A stretch of DNA of 64,000 nt from Macropodus opercularis (GCA_030770545.1 CM061092.1:19035501-19099500), one strand, 5' to 3'. Counted from the stretch's first letter, positions 6,927 to 17,401 are shown. Notes: generated by a model not told the origin, from the sequence alone. A program made the numbers and translations.

Positions 6927-6999
6927 CGAGCTAGCCAGGAGTCGAACCTAGAATCTTCTGATCCGTAGTCAGACGCGTTATCCATTGCGCCACTAGCCC
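6927..6999 (-). tRNA. tRNA-Arg-ACG: tRNA-Arg (ACG)
   Basis: A 73-nt tRNA for CGU/CGC/CGA through inosine 34. On the minus strand: acceptor GGGCTAG/CTAGCTC, discriminator G, A box TGGCGCAATGG, anticodon ACG (CGT on the plus strand at 6964-6966) in loop CTACGGA, and T-arm GGTTCGACTCC. It has no intron. Its own 3' side has AAAACAGCC and no T4 before the His gene, so transcription would run through His to the T4 at 6761-6764 unless weak stops work. Confidence 0.97.
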
Positions 7000-7460
7000 T
7001 GCGTTTGGGAGTGCATAGGTGTCACAATATTGCCTATACATCGTTGACAGGCAAACAAATATCTTCCTCCAGTTGTGGAGTTTGTCAGTTATCTGACAGT
7101 TTGCGAAGGTCGCAGGTGGCAAGAAAAGAAGCAGTAGTCATGTGTGTAGTTCTGAACTTTGCAACAACAAGCATAGCATTGAATGCAATACATAATTGTC
7201 ACAACATTGCATGTACCTGCTTAATATCGACAAAAATCTTCCTGCACGTACACGTTTACTGAGTTTGGCACTTATGTGACTGCTCGTGAAGGTTGCAGGT
7301 GTCAGAAAGTGGACCAGACGTCTTTGTGTGTAGTTGTAATCTTTGTAACAGGAAGCATAGCATTTAATGCAATGATCACCAAAACAAACAAGTTAAGGGA
7401 CGTCACAGTGACGAGACTGGGATTCGAACCGCAAATGCTGCAGTTTCTGACCGGCTCTCC

Positions 7461-7532
7461 AGCAGAGTGGCGCAGCGGAAGCGTGCTGGGCCCATAACCC
7501 AGAGGTCGATGGATCGAAACCATCCTCTGCTA
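7461..7532 (+). tRNA. tRNA-iMet-CAT: initiator tRNA-Met (CAT)
   Basis: Consensus gene with intact acceptor CTCTGCTA. The base before it is C here and in units 3, 6 and 7, and A in the others. Confidence 0.97.
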
Positions 7533-7750
7533 ATTGCGTTAGTGTTCGCCGTCAAGCTGTGTGATTAACACAGGGTATATGTTTTTGCCCTTTGCATTAA
7601 AGCACAAGTGTTCAGGGTTCTTTCCACCTCTTAATGGTTCAGCGATCTGTATGTAAAGCCACTGTGGACATTCCACCCGAGTCGCCCGTCTCAGGCCAGC
7701 CTGGCATTAGTGCTTTCTTTGTTAGCCATGCATCAATTGCTTCCTTTTAA

Positions 7751-7832
7751 GGTAGTGTGGCCGAGTGGTCTAAGACGCTGGATTTAGGCTCCAGTCTCAA
7801 TTGAGGCGTGGGTTCAAATCCCACCGCTGCCA
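7751..7832 (+). tRNA. tRNA-Leu-TAG: tRNA-Leu (TAG), D-stem variant
   Basis: Leading copy of unit 2 with the A24 D-stem mismatch. T5 follows. Confidence 0.95.
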
Positions 7833-8375
7833 TTTTTGCATCTTCCGGGAGGCAATAGCAGGCAGTAATCTCCATGAACGTTTAGTGGGTGACTGGGCCG
7901 TCAAGCTTGACGTGTAGCTGGGTTTAGGCTCCAGTCCCAATTGAGGCATGGCTTCAAATCCAACCACTGAAATTTGCGTAGTTAGTCCGTGAGTGACTGA
8001 GCTTTGAACGTTTTTTTAAAAAAAAAATCAGATGGTGTTCATGAGAGAGAGCAGCTGACTGCAGTCCTTGAGAAGCCCGTTCAACTTAGCGTAGAGAGTC
8101 AACAGTGGTGTGACACGTGAGTGACCGAAAATGAGATACGCTCCTGCACTTCTGTTCACCTGCGGTTCATGACAAACTGATTGCAGTAGTTGGGATGAGA
8201 AACTAAAAGTTCTTGCACAAACTGTTTTGGTATCGCAGTCTGAGTGGTATTTTTCCAATGTTCTTCGGAGCGAAGGTGTGCGGCAATGGCACGGAGGACA
8301 CGTGGTCAGCAAACCTTACCGTGGATTATGGAAGGCCTGCATGCAAAGACCACAACTTCCAAGACCTTTTTCTGT

Positions 8376-8436
8376 GGCAGTGTGGCCGAGCACCCAAGGC
8401 GCTGGATTAAGGCTCCAGTCTCATTTAAGGTGTGGG
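8376..8436 (+). pseudogene. dead tRNA-Leu-AAG copy
   Basis: First module of unit 2. Confidence 0.88.
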
Positions 8437-9119
8437 ATCTCTTAGAAAGTTCTAAATTTATCAAAACGTAACCTCACAATGTACAAACTTTCAGGCGTGG
8501 TAAATTCTCGCATGAGTTCAAGTTTCTCACGAATCCACTAGTGCCCCATGTGTGCGATACTGCTTCACGCTGAGCTGTAACAATCAAGCAGGTTTTGTGG
8601 AAACACCTTTGGCCAGACACACACTTCTTTGTATAGTAAGTTTGGAGTTCAAGGATCCAAGAGGTTAGGTACAGTGTCATTTCTTTTTCGTGAACTGGTG
8701 CCTTTACACAGAACCAGTAGAAGCCTTTATTTCAAGGGGGCCCTAATGTGTAGGGGTTTCTCTTGTTTTTAAATCCGTCTGATTTGGAGAATCTATGAAC
8801 AAGTAATGGTGTAGGAGGCTGTAAATTGTTCATTGTGAGTCAAAATCTACCTGCAAACACTTTAGAGTTAAGCTCTGTGTTTGAAAATACATTGCACCTA
8901 ACCTCTTAGATCCTTGAACTCAAAACCTACTATACAATAAAGTGCGTGTCTGGTCAAAGGTACTTCCACAAAACCCACTTGACTGTTAGAGCTCAGCGTC
9001 AAGTAAAATTGTATGATCTGTATGTAAAGCCACTATGGATATTCCACCCTGAGTCGCCTGTCTTAGGTCACACTGGCGTAATTGCTTTTTTGCTTTGCTT
9101 TGCTTTGCTTTGCTTTTAA

Positions 9120-9201
9120 GGTAGTGTGGCCGAGTGGTCTAAGGCGCTGGATTTAGGCTCCAGTCTCAATTGAGGCGTGGGTTCAAATCCCACCGCTGCC
9201 A
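9120..9201 (+). tRNA. tRNA-Leu-TAG: tRNA-Leu (TAG)
   Basis: Internal copy, five-unit GCTTT flank, normal D-stem, T5 present. Confidence 0.97.
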
Positions 9202-9744
9202 TTTTTGCATCTTCCGGGAGGCAATAGCAGGCAGTAATCTCCATGAACGTTTAGTGGGTGACTGGGCCGTCAAGCTTGACGTGTAGCTGGGTTTAGGCTC
9301 CAGTCCCAATTGAGGCATGGCTTCAAATCCCACCACTGAAATTTGCGTAGTTAGTCCGTGAGTGACTGAGCTTTGAAAGTTAAAAAAAAAAAAAAATCAG
9401 ATGGTGTTCATGAGAGAGAGCAGCTGACTGCAGTCCTTGAGAAGCCCGTTCAACTTAGCGTAGAGAGTCAACAGTGGTGTGACACGTGAGTGACCGAAAA
9501 TGAGATACGCTCCTGCACTTCTGTTCACCTGCGGTTCATGACAAACTGATTGCAGTAGTTGGGATGAGAAACTAAAAGTTCTTGCACAAACTGTTTTGGT
9601 ATCGCAGTCTGAGTGGTATTTTTCCAATGTTCTTCGGAGCGAAGGTGTGCGGCAATGGCACGGAGGACACGTGGTCAGCAAACCTTACCGTGGATTATGG
9701 AAGGCCTGCATGCAAAGACCACAACTTCCAAGACCTTTTTCTGT

Positions 9745-9805
9745 GGCAGTGTGGCCGAGCACCCAAGGCGCTGGATTAAAGCTCCAGTCTCATTTAAGGT
9801 GTGGG
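9745..9805 (+). pseudogene. dead tRNA-Leu-AAG copy
   Basis: Private change GGATTAAAGCTCC shared only with 26787, a marker of the block duplication. Confidence 0.88.
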
Positions 9806-10478
9806 ATCTCTTAGAAAGTTCTAAATTTATCAAAGCGTAACCTCACAATGTACAAACTTTCAGGCGTGGTAAATTCTCGCATGAGTTCAAGTTTCTCACG
9901 AATCCACTAGTGCCCCATGTGTGCGATACTGCTTCACGCTGAGCTGTAACAATCAAGCAGGTTTTGTGGAAACACCTTTGGCCAGACACACACTTCTTTG
10001 TATAGTAAGTTTGGAGTTCAAGGATCCAAGAGGTTAGGTACAGTGTCATTTCTTTTTCGTGAACTGGTGCCTTTACACAGAACCAGTAGAAGCCTTTATT
10101 TCAAGGGGGCCCTAATGTGTAGGGGTTTCTCTTGTTTTTAAATCCGTCTGATTTGGAGAATCTATGAACAAGTAATGGTGTAGGAGGCTGTAAATTGTTC
10201 ATTGTGAGTCAAAATCTACCTGCAAACACTTTAGAGTTAAGCTCTGTGTTTGAAAATACATTGCACCTAACCTCTTAGATCCTTGAACTCAAAACCTACT
10301 ATACAATAAAGTGCGTGTCTGGTCAAAGGTACTTCCACAAAACCCACTTGACTGTTAGAGCTCAGCGTCAAGTAAAATTGTATGATCTGTATGTAAAGCC
10401 ACTATGGATATTCCACCCTGAGTCGCCTGTCTTAGGTCACACTGGCGTAATTGCTTTTTTGCTTTGCTTTGCTTTTAA

Positions 10479-10560
10479 GGTAGTGTGGCCGAGTGGTCTA
10501 AGGCGCTGGATTAAGGCTCCAGTCTCATTTGAGGCGTGGGTTCAAATCCCACCACTGCCA
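10479..10560 (+). tRNA. tRNA-Leu-AAG: tRNA-Leu (AAG), with Leu-TAG type 3' flank
   Basis: Internal hybrid like 4845; three-unit GCTTT flank and T5 present. Confidence 0.97.
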
Positions 10561-11103
10561 TTTTTGCATCTTCCGGGAGGCAATAGCAGGCAGTAATCTC
10601 CATGAACGTTTAGTGGGTGACTGGGCCGTCAAGCTTGACGTGTAGCTGGGTTTAGGCTCCAGTCCCAATTGAGGCATGGCTTCAAATCCAACCACTGAAA
10701 TTTGCGTAGTTAGTCCGTGAGTGACTGAGCTTTGAAAGTTTTTTAAAAAAAAAAATCAGATGGTGTTCATGAGAGAGAGCAGCTGACTGCAGTCCTTGAG
10801 AAGCCCGTTCAACTTAGCGTAGAGAGTCAACAGTGGTGTGACACGTGAGTGACCGAAAATGAGATACGCTCCTGCACTTCTGTTCACCTGCGGTTCATGA
10901 CAAACTGATTGCAGTAGTTGGGATGAGAAACTAAAAGTTCTTGCACAAACTGTTTTGGTATCGCAGTCTGAGTGGTATTTTTCCAATGTTCTTCGGAGCG
11001 AAGGTGTGCGGCAATGGCACGGAGGACACGTGGTCAGCAAACCTTACCGTGGATTATGGAAGGCCTGCATGCAAAGACCACAACTTCCAAGACCTTTTTC
11101 TGT

Positions 11104-11164
11104 GGCAGTGTGGCCGAGCACTTAAGGCGCTGGATTAAGGCTCCAGTCTCATTTAAGGTGTGGG
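11104..11164 (+). pseudogene. dead tRNA-Leu-AAG copy
   Basis: Reads GAGCACTTAAGG instead of GAGCACCCAAGG; only 28146 shares this. Confidence 0.88.
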
Positions 11165-11847
11165 ATCTCTTAGAAAGTTCTAAATTTATCAAAACGTAAC
11201 CTCACAATGTACAAACCTTCAGGCGTGGTAAATTCTCGCATGAGTTCAAGTTTCTCACGAATCCACTAGTGCCCCATGTGTGCGATACTGCTTCACGCTG
11301 AGCTGTAACAATCAAGCAGGTTTTGTGGAAACACCTTTGGCCAGACACACACTTCTTTGTATAGTAAGTTTGGAGTTCAAGGATCCAAGAGGTTAGGTAC
11401 AGTGTCATTTCTTTTTCGTGAACTGGTGCCTTTACACAGAACCAGTAGAAGCCTTTATTTCAAGGGGGCCCTAATGTGTAGGGGTTTCTCTTGTTTTTAA
11501 ATCCGTCTGATTTGGAGAATCTATGAACAAGTAATGGTGTAGGAGGCTGTAAATTGTTCATTGTGAGTCAAAATCTACCTGCAAACACTTTAGAGTTAAG
11601 CTCTGTGTTTGAAAATACATTGCACCTAACCTCTTAGATCCTTGAACTCAAAACCTACTATACAATAAAGTGCGTGTCTGGTCAAAGGTACTTCCACAAA
11701 ACCCACTTGACTGTTAGAGCTCAGCGTCAAGTAAAATTGTATGATCTGTATGTAAAGCCACTATGGATATTCCACCCTGAGTCGCCTGTCTTAGGGCACA
11801 CTGGCGTAATTGCTTTTTTGCTTTGCTTTGCTTTGCTTTGCTTTTAA

Positions 11848-11929
11848 GGTAGTGTGGCCGAGTGGTCTAAGGCGCTGGATTAAGGCTCCAGTCTCGTTTG
11901 AGGCGTGGGTTCAAATCCCACCACTGCCA
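11848..11929 (+). tRNA. tRNA-Leu-AAG: tRNA-Leu (AAG)
   Basis: Unit-end copy; variable arm GTCTCGTTTGAGGC, normal acceptor CACTGCC. No T4 until 12229-12232. Confidence 0.96.
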
Positions 11930-12232
11930 AAACGCTCTGAGGCCAACAAAGCGTAACCTCTCAAAGTGCAGATATGTAGCGAATTCCCGTACGACTTCAA
12001 GTTTCTCATGAATCCACTAGTGCCCCATGTGTATGATTCTACCTCACGCTGAGCCGTAACAATCAAGTAGGTTGTGTGGTTGCACTCTGAGCTATACCTG
12101 CGTAGGCATTGTCCACACACTTCTTTGTATTATAGGTTTGGAGCTTGGGTACAATACAATTTCTTTCTCCTAAGCTTCTGCCATTACACGGAACACTTAA
12201 CTACACCCTAGTAGTAAACTAAAGGCTGTTTT

Positions 12233-12305
12233 CGAGCTAGCCAGGAGTCGAACCTAGAATCTTCTGATCCGAAGTCAGACGCGTTATCCATTACGCCACT
12301 AGCCC
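12233..12305 (-). tRNA. tRNA-Arg-TCG: tRNA-Arg (TCG)
   Basis: Unit 2 copy without private changes. The spacer to Leu-AAG is 12 bases shorter than in most units. Confidence 0.97.
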
Positions 12306-12404
12306 TGCTTTAGCTTGTGCACACATGTCGCAACATTGCCTGTACGCGATTGACAGCGACAAAGAGCATTGCATTGAACACCAAAACAAAGAAGAAGGTA
12401 TCAG

Positions 12405-12476
12405 TGCCGTGACCCGGATTCGAACCGGGGTTGCTGCGGCCACAACGCAGAGCACTAACCACTATACGATCACGGC
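12405..12476 (-). tRNA. tRNA-His-GTG: tRNA-His (GTG)
   Basis: Has GTGC for GTAC at the end of the D-arm (a wobble pair); only unit 6 shares it. Lies 54 rather than 72 nt from Arg-ACG. Confidence 0.96.
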
Positions 12477-12530
12477 TGGGTTGCTGCAACTGTGCCTCCG
12501 TGCGAGGTACATCCAACTAAAGGCTGTTTT

Positions 12531-12603
12531 CGAGCTAGCCAGGAGTCGAACCTAGAATCTTCTGATCCGTAGTCAGACGCGTTATCCATTGCGCCACTAG
12601 CCC
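12531..12603 (-). tRNA. tRNA-Arg-ACG: tRNA-Arg (ACG)
   Basis: Unit 2 copy with intact anticodon and T-loop TTCGACT. Confidence 0.97.
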
Positions 12604-13064
12604 TGCGTTTGGGAGTGCATAGGTGTCACAATATTGCCTATACATCGTTGACAGGCAAACAAATATCTTCCTCCAGTTGTGGAGTTTGTCAGTTATCTGA
12701 CAGTTTGCGAAGGTCGCAGGTGGCAAGAAAAGAAGCAGTAGTCATGTGTGTAGTTCTGAACTTTGCAACAACAAGCATAGCATTGAATGCAATACATAAT
12801 TGTCACAACATTGCATGTACCTGCTTAATATCGACAAAAATCTTCCTGCACGTACACGTTTACTGAGTTTGGCACTTATGTGACTGCTCGTGAAGGTTGC
12901 AGGTGTCAGAAAGTGGACCAGACGTCTTTGTGTGTAGTTGTAATCTTTGTAACAGGAAGCATAGCATTTAATGCAATGATCACCAAAACAAACAAGTTAA
13001 GGGACGTCACAGTGACGAGACTGGGATTCGAACCGCAAATGCTGCAGTTTCTGACCGGCTCTCC

Positions 13065-13136
13065 AGCAGAGTGGCGCAGCGGAAGCGTGCTGGGCCCATA
13101 ACCCAGAGGTCGATGGATCGAAACCATCCTCTGCTA
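13065..13136 (+). tRNA. tRNA-iMet-CAT: initiator tRNA-Met (CAT)
   Basis: Consensus sequence. Confidence 0.97.
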
Positions 13137-13354
13137 ATTGCGTTAGTGTTCGCCGTCAAGCTGTGTGATTAACACAGGGTATATGTTTTTGCCGTTTGCA
13201 TTAAAGCACAAGTGTTCAGGGTTCTTTCCACCTCTTAATGGTTCAGCGATCTGTATGTAAAGCCACTGTGGACATTCCACCCGAGTCGCCCGTCTCAGGC
13301 CAGCCTGGCATTAGTGCTTTCTTTGTTAGCCATGCATCAATTGCTTCCTTTTAA

Positions 13355-13436
13355 GGTAGTGTGGCCGAGTGGTCTAAGACGCTGGATTTAGGCTCCAGTC
13401 TCAATTGAGGCGTGGGTTCAAATCCCACCGCTGCCA
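13355..13436 (+). tRNA. tRNA-Leu-TAG: tRNA-Leu (TAG), D-stem variant
   Basis: Leading copy with A24; T5 present. Confidence 0.95.
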
Positions 13437-13979
13437 TTTTTGCATCTTCCGGGAGGCAATAGCAGGCAGTAATCTCCATGAACGTTTAGTGGGTGACTGG
13501 GCCGTCAAGCTTGACGTGTAGCTGGGTTTAGGCTCCAGTCCCAATTGAGGCATGGCTTCAAATCCAACCACTGAAATTTGCGTAGTTAGTCCGTGAGTGA
13601 CTGAGCTTTGAACGTTTTTAAAAAAAAAAAATCAGATGGTGTTCATGAGAGAGAGCAGCTGACTGCAGTCCTTGAGAAGCCCGTTCAACTTAGCGTAGAG
13701 AGTCAACAGTGGTGTGACACGTGAGTGACCGAAAATGAGATACGCTCCTGCACTTCTGTTCACCTGCGGTTCATGACAAACTGATTGCAGTAGTTGGGAT
13801 GAGAAACTAAAAGTTCTTGCACAAACTGTTTTGGTATCGCAGTCTGAGTGGTATTTTTCCAATGTTCTTCGGAGCGAAGGTGTGCGGCAATGGCACGGAG
13901 GACACGTGGTCAGCAAACCTTACCGTGGATTATGGAAGGCCTGCATGCAAAGACCACAACTTCCAAGACCTTTTTCTGT

Positions 13980-14040
13980 GGCAGTGTGGCCGAGCACCCA
14001 AGGCGCTGGATTAAGGCTCCAGTCTCATTTAAGGTGTGGG
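13980..14040 (+). pseudogene. dead tRNA-Leu-AAG copy
   Basis: First module of unit 3. Confidence 0.88.
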
Positions 14041-14723
14041 ATCTCTTAGAAAGTTCTAAATTTATCAAAACGTAACCTCACAATGTACAAACTTTCAGGC
14101 GTGGTAAATTCTCGCATGAGTTCAAGTTTTTCACGAATCCACTAGTGCCCCATGTGTGCGATACTGCTTCACGCTGAGCTGTAACAATCAAGCAGGTTTT
14201 GTGGAAACACCTTTGGCCAGACACACACTTCTTTGTATAGTAAGTTTGGAGTTCAAGGATCCAAGAGGTTAGGTACAGTGTCATTTCTTTTTCGTGAACT
14301 GGTGCCTTTACACAGAACCAGTAGAAGCCTTTATTTCAAGGGGGCCCTAATGTGTAGGGGTTTCTCTTGTTTTTAAATCCGTCTGATTTGGAGAATCTAT
14401 GAACAAGTAATGGTGTAGGAGGCTGTAAATTGTTCATTGTGAGTCAAAATCTACCTGCAAACACTTTAGAGTTAAGCTCTGTGTTTGAAAATACATTGCA
14501 CCTAACCTCTTAGATCCTTGAACTCAAAACCTACTATACAATAAAGTGCGTGTCTGGTCAAAGGTACTTCCACAAAACCCACTTGACTGTTAGAGCTCAG
14601 CGTCAAGTAAAATTGTATGATCTGTATGTAAAGCCACTATGGATATTCCACCCTGAGTCGCCTGTCTTAGGTCACACTGGCGTAATTGCTTTTTTGCTTT
14701 GCTTTGCTTTGCTTTGCTTTTAA

Positions 14724-14805
14724 GGTAGTGTGGCCGAGTGGTCTAAGGCGCTGGATTTAGGCTCCAGTCTCAATTGAGGCGTGGGTTCAAATCCCACCGC
14801 TGCCA
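14724..14805 (+). tRNA. tRNA-Leu-TAG: tRNA-Leu (TAG)
   Basis: Internal hybrid copy, normal D-stem, T5 present. Confidence 0.97.
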
Positions 14806-15348
14806 TTTTTGCATCTTCCGGGAGGCAATAGCAGGCAGTAATCTCCATGAACGTTTAGTGGGTGACTGGGCCGTCAAGCTTGACGTGTAGCTGGGTTTAG
14901 GCTCCAGTCCCAATTGAGGCATGGCTTCAAATCCCACCACTGAAATTTGCGTAGTTAGTCCGTGAGTGACTGAGCTTTGAAAGTTTTTTAAAAAAAAAAA
15001 TCAGATGGTGTTCATGAGAGAGAGCAGCTGACTGCAGTCCTTGAGAAGCCCGTTCAACTTAGCGTAGAGAGTCAACAGTGGTGTGACACGTGAGTGACCG
15101 AAAATGAGATACGCTCCTGCACTTCTGTTCACCTGCGGTTCATGACAAACTGATTGCAGTAGTTGGGATGAGAAACTAAAAGTTCTTGCACAAACTGTTT
15201 TGGTATCGCAGTCTGAGTGGTATTTTTCCAATGTTCTTCGGAGCGAAGGTGTGCGGCAATGGCACGGAGGACACGTGGTCAGCAAACCTTACCGTGGATT
15301 ATGGAAGGCCTGCATGCAAAGACCACAACTTCCAAGACCTTTTTCTGT

Positions 15349-15409
15349 GGCAGTGTGGCCGAGCACCCAAGGCGCTGGATTAAGGCTCCAGTCTCATTTA
15401 AGGTGTGGG
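15349..15409 (+). pseudogene. dead tRNA-Leu-AAG copy
   Basis: Second module of unit 3; counterpart at 33758. Confidence 0.88.
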
Positions 15410-16082
15410 ATCTCTTAGAAAGTTCTAAATTTATCAAAGCGTAACCTCACAATGTACAAACTTTCAGGCGTGGTAAATTCTCGCATGAGTTCAAGTTTCT
15501 CACGAATCCACTAGTGCCCCATGTGTGCGATACTGCTTCACGCTGAGCTGTAACAATCAAGCAGGTTTTGTGGAAACACCTTTGGCCAGACACACACTTC
15601 TTTGTATAGTAAGTTTGGAGTTCAAGGATCCAAGAGGTTAGGTACAGTGTCATTTCTTTTTCGTGAACTGGTGCCTTTACACAGAACCAGTAGAAGCCTT
15701 TATTTCAAGGGGGCCCTAATGTGTAGGGGTTTCTCTTGTTTTTAAATCCGTCTGATTTGGAGAATCTATGAACAAGTAATGGTGTAGGAGGCTGTAAATT
15801 GTTCATTGTGAGTCAAAATCTACCTGCAAACACTTTAGAGTTAAGCTCTGTGTTTGAAAATACATTGCACCTAACCTCTTAGATCCTTGAACTCAAAACC
15901 TACTATACAATAAAGTGCGTGTCTGGTCAAAGGTACTTCCACAAAACCCACTTGACTGTTAGAGCTCAGCGTCAAGTAAAATTGTATGATCTGTATGTAA
16001 AGCCACTATGGATATTCCACCCTGAGTCGCCTGTCTTAGGTCACACTGGCGTAATTGCTTTTTTGCTTTGCTTTGCTTTTAA

Positions 16083-16164
16083 GGTAGTGTGGCCGAGTGG
16101 TCTAAGGCGCTCGATTAAGGCTCCAGTCTCATTTGAGGCGTGGGTTCAAATCCCACCACTGCCA
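16083..16164 (+). tRNA. tRNA-Leu-AAG: tRNA-Leu (AAG), anticodon-stem variant
   Basis: Reads GCTCGATTAAGG, so C29 faces C41 and one anticodon-stem pair is lost. First of nine unit-end copies with this change. No T4 until 16476-16479. Confidence 0.92.
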
Positions 16165-16479
16165 AAACGCTCTGAGGCCAACAAAGCGTAACCTCTCAAA
16201 GTGCAGACATGTAGCGAATTCCCGTACGACTTCAAGTTTCTCATGAATCCACTAGTGCCCCATGTGTATGATTCTACCTCACGCTGAGCCGTATCAATCA
16301 AGTAGGTTGTGTGGAAGCACCTTTGGTTGCACTCTGAGCTATACCTGCGTAGGCATTGTCCACACACTTCTTTGTATTATAGGTTTGGAGCTTGGGTACA
16401 ATACAATTTCTTTCTCCTAAGCTTCTGCCATTACACGGAACACTTAACTACACCCTAGTAGTAAACTAAAGGCTGTTTT

Positions 16480-16552
16480 CGAGCTAGCCAGGAGTCGAAC
16501 CTAGAATCTTCTGATCCGAAGTCAGACGCTTTAGCCATTACGCCACTAGCCC
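16480..16552 (-). tRNA. tRNA-Arg-TCG: tRNA-Arg (TCG), D-arm variant
   Basis: Minus strand reads GGCTAAAGCG where most copies read GGATAACGCG; A replaces C in one D-stem pair and the A box end is altered. Shared with units 7, 9, 10 and 11. Confidence 0.93.
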
Positions 16553-16651
16553 TGCTTTAGCTTGTGCACACATGTCGCAACATTGCCTGTACGCGATTGA
16601 CAGCGACAAAGAGCATTGCATTGAACACCAAAACAAAGAAGAAGGTATCAG

Positions 16652-16723
16652 TGCCGTGACCCGGATTCGAACCGGGGTTGCTGCGGCCACAACGCAGAGT
16701 ACTAACCACTATACGGTCACGGC
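16652..16723 (-). tRNA. tRNA-His-GTG: tRNA-His (GTG), T8 variant
   Basis: Private change: position 8, almost always T in tRNAs because it pairs with A14 in the core, is C here (GCCGTGACCG). Stability may be reduced. Confidence 0.93.
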
Positions 16724-16795
16724 TGGGTTGCTGCAACTGTGCCTCCGTGCGAGGTAAACAACTAGTCCTTATTACATCCAACTAAAGGCTGTTTT

Positions 16796-16868
16796 CGAGC
16801 TAGCCAGGAGTTGAACCTAGAATCTTCTGATCCATAGTCAGACGCGTTATCCATTGCGCCACTAGCCC
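16796..16868 (-). tRNA. Arg-type tRNA with anticodon ATG
   Basis: The body is that of the Arg-ACG genes, but the anticodon loop reads CTATGGA on the minus strand. The anticodon is ATG (CAT on the plus strand, 16833-16835), which would read His codons CAU/CAC after A-to-I change. All 15 other copies here have ACG. The change removes C35, a principal ArgRS identity base, and the body lacks His features such as the GCCGTGA acceptor. The T-loop also reads TTCAACT. It is either an uncharged relic or, if still charged with Arg, a source of Arg-for-His errors. Stems all pair. Confidence 0.9.
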
Positions 16869-17329
16869 TGCGTTTGGGAGTGCATAGGTGTCACAATATT
16901 GCCTATACATCGTTGACAGGCAAACAAATATCTTCCCCCAGTTGTGGAGTTTGTCAGTTATCTGACAGTTTGCGAAGGTCGCAGGCGGCAAGAAAAGAAG
17001 CAGTAGTCATGTGTGTAGTTCTGAACTTTGCAACAACAAGCATAGCATTGAATGCAATACATAATTGTCACAACATTGCATGTACCTGCTTAATATCGAC
17101 AAAAATCTTCCTGCATGTACACGTTTACTGAGTTTGGCACTTATGTGACTGCTCGTGAAGGTTGCAGGTGTCAGAAAGTGGACCAGACGTCTTTGTGTGT
17201 AGTTGTAATCTTTGTAACAGGAAGCATAGCATTTAATGCAATGATCACCAAAACAAACAAGTTAAGGGACGTCACAGTGACGAGACTGGGATTCGAACCG
17301 CAAATGCTGCAGTTTCTGACCGGCTCTCA
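16869..17329. other. spacer between Arg-ACG and iMet
   Basis: 461 bases without a gene. The left part is the 5' flank of Arg-ACG and resembles the 5' flank of Arg-TCG (shared blocks TTGCCT.TAC and TTGACAG). A third related stretch follows around 17050-17115 (AATTGTCACAACATTGCATG), with no Arg gene beside it. Then come the His-like remnant 17277-17312 and the palindrome 17270-17282. I read it as an old Arg-His module that has eroded. Short open frames here have no protein-like features. Confidence 0.7.
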
Positions 17330-17401
17330 AGCAGAGTGGCGCAGCGGAAGCGTGCTGGGCCCATAACCCAGAGGTCGATGGATCGAAACCATCCTCTGCT
17401 A
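17330..17401 (+). tRNA. tRNA-iMet-CAT: initiator tRNA-Met (CAT)
   Basis: Consensus sequence; hairpin at 17426-17442 and T5 at 17451-17455 follow. Confidence 0.97.

Larger units (their letters stand above)
1..6999. repeat. tRNA array unit 1 (four 1.37-kb modules; first bases cut off)
   Basis: First unit; its preceding Arg-ACG gene lies just left of the window. It is the longest unit because the Leu-to-Leu module is present four times. It holds iMet, three Leu-TAG, two Leu-AAG, Arg-TCG, His and Arg-ACG. Its third and fourth modules match unit 5 at an offset of exactly 17,042 bases. Confidence 0.95.
7751..11847. repeat. three tandem Leu modules
   Basis: Starts 7751, 9120 and 10479. T/A tracts are T7A10, T2A15 and T6A11. 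Confidence 0.95.
7000..12603. repeat. tRNA array unit 2 (three modules)
   Basis: 5,604 bases. Shares with unit 6 an 18-base deletion between His and Arg-ACG and a 12-base deletion between Leu-AAG and Arg-TCG, plus private changes at 9779 and 11121; unit 6 is its duplicate at +17,042. Confidence 0.95.
13355..16082. repeat. two tandem Leu modules
   Basis: Starts 13355 and 14724; T/A tracts T5A12 and T6A11. Confidence 0.95.
12604..16868. repeat. tRNA array unit 3 (two modules)
   Basis: 4,265 bases. Its first module carries AGTTTTTCACG near 14128, seen again twice in unit 7. It ends with the anticodon-changed Arg gene. Confidence 0.95.

Noticed and set aside
7005..7262. 85-residue plus-strand frame after each Arg-ACG gene
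   Set aside because: Lies in the Arg 5' flank and the eroded module, with no similarity to a known family that I can see and no ribosome or splice context.
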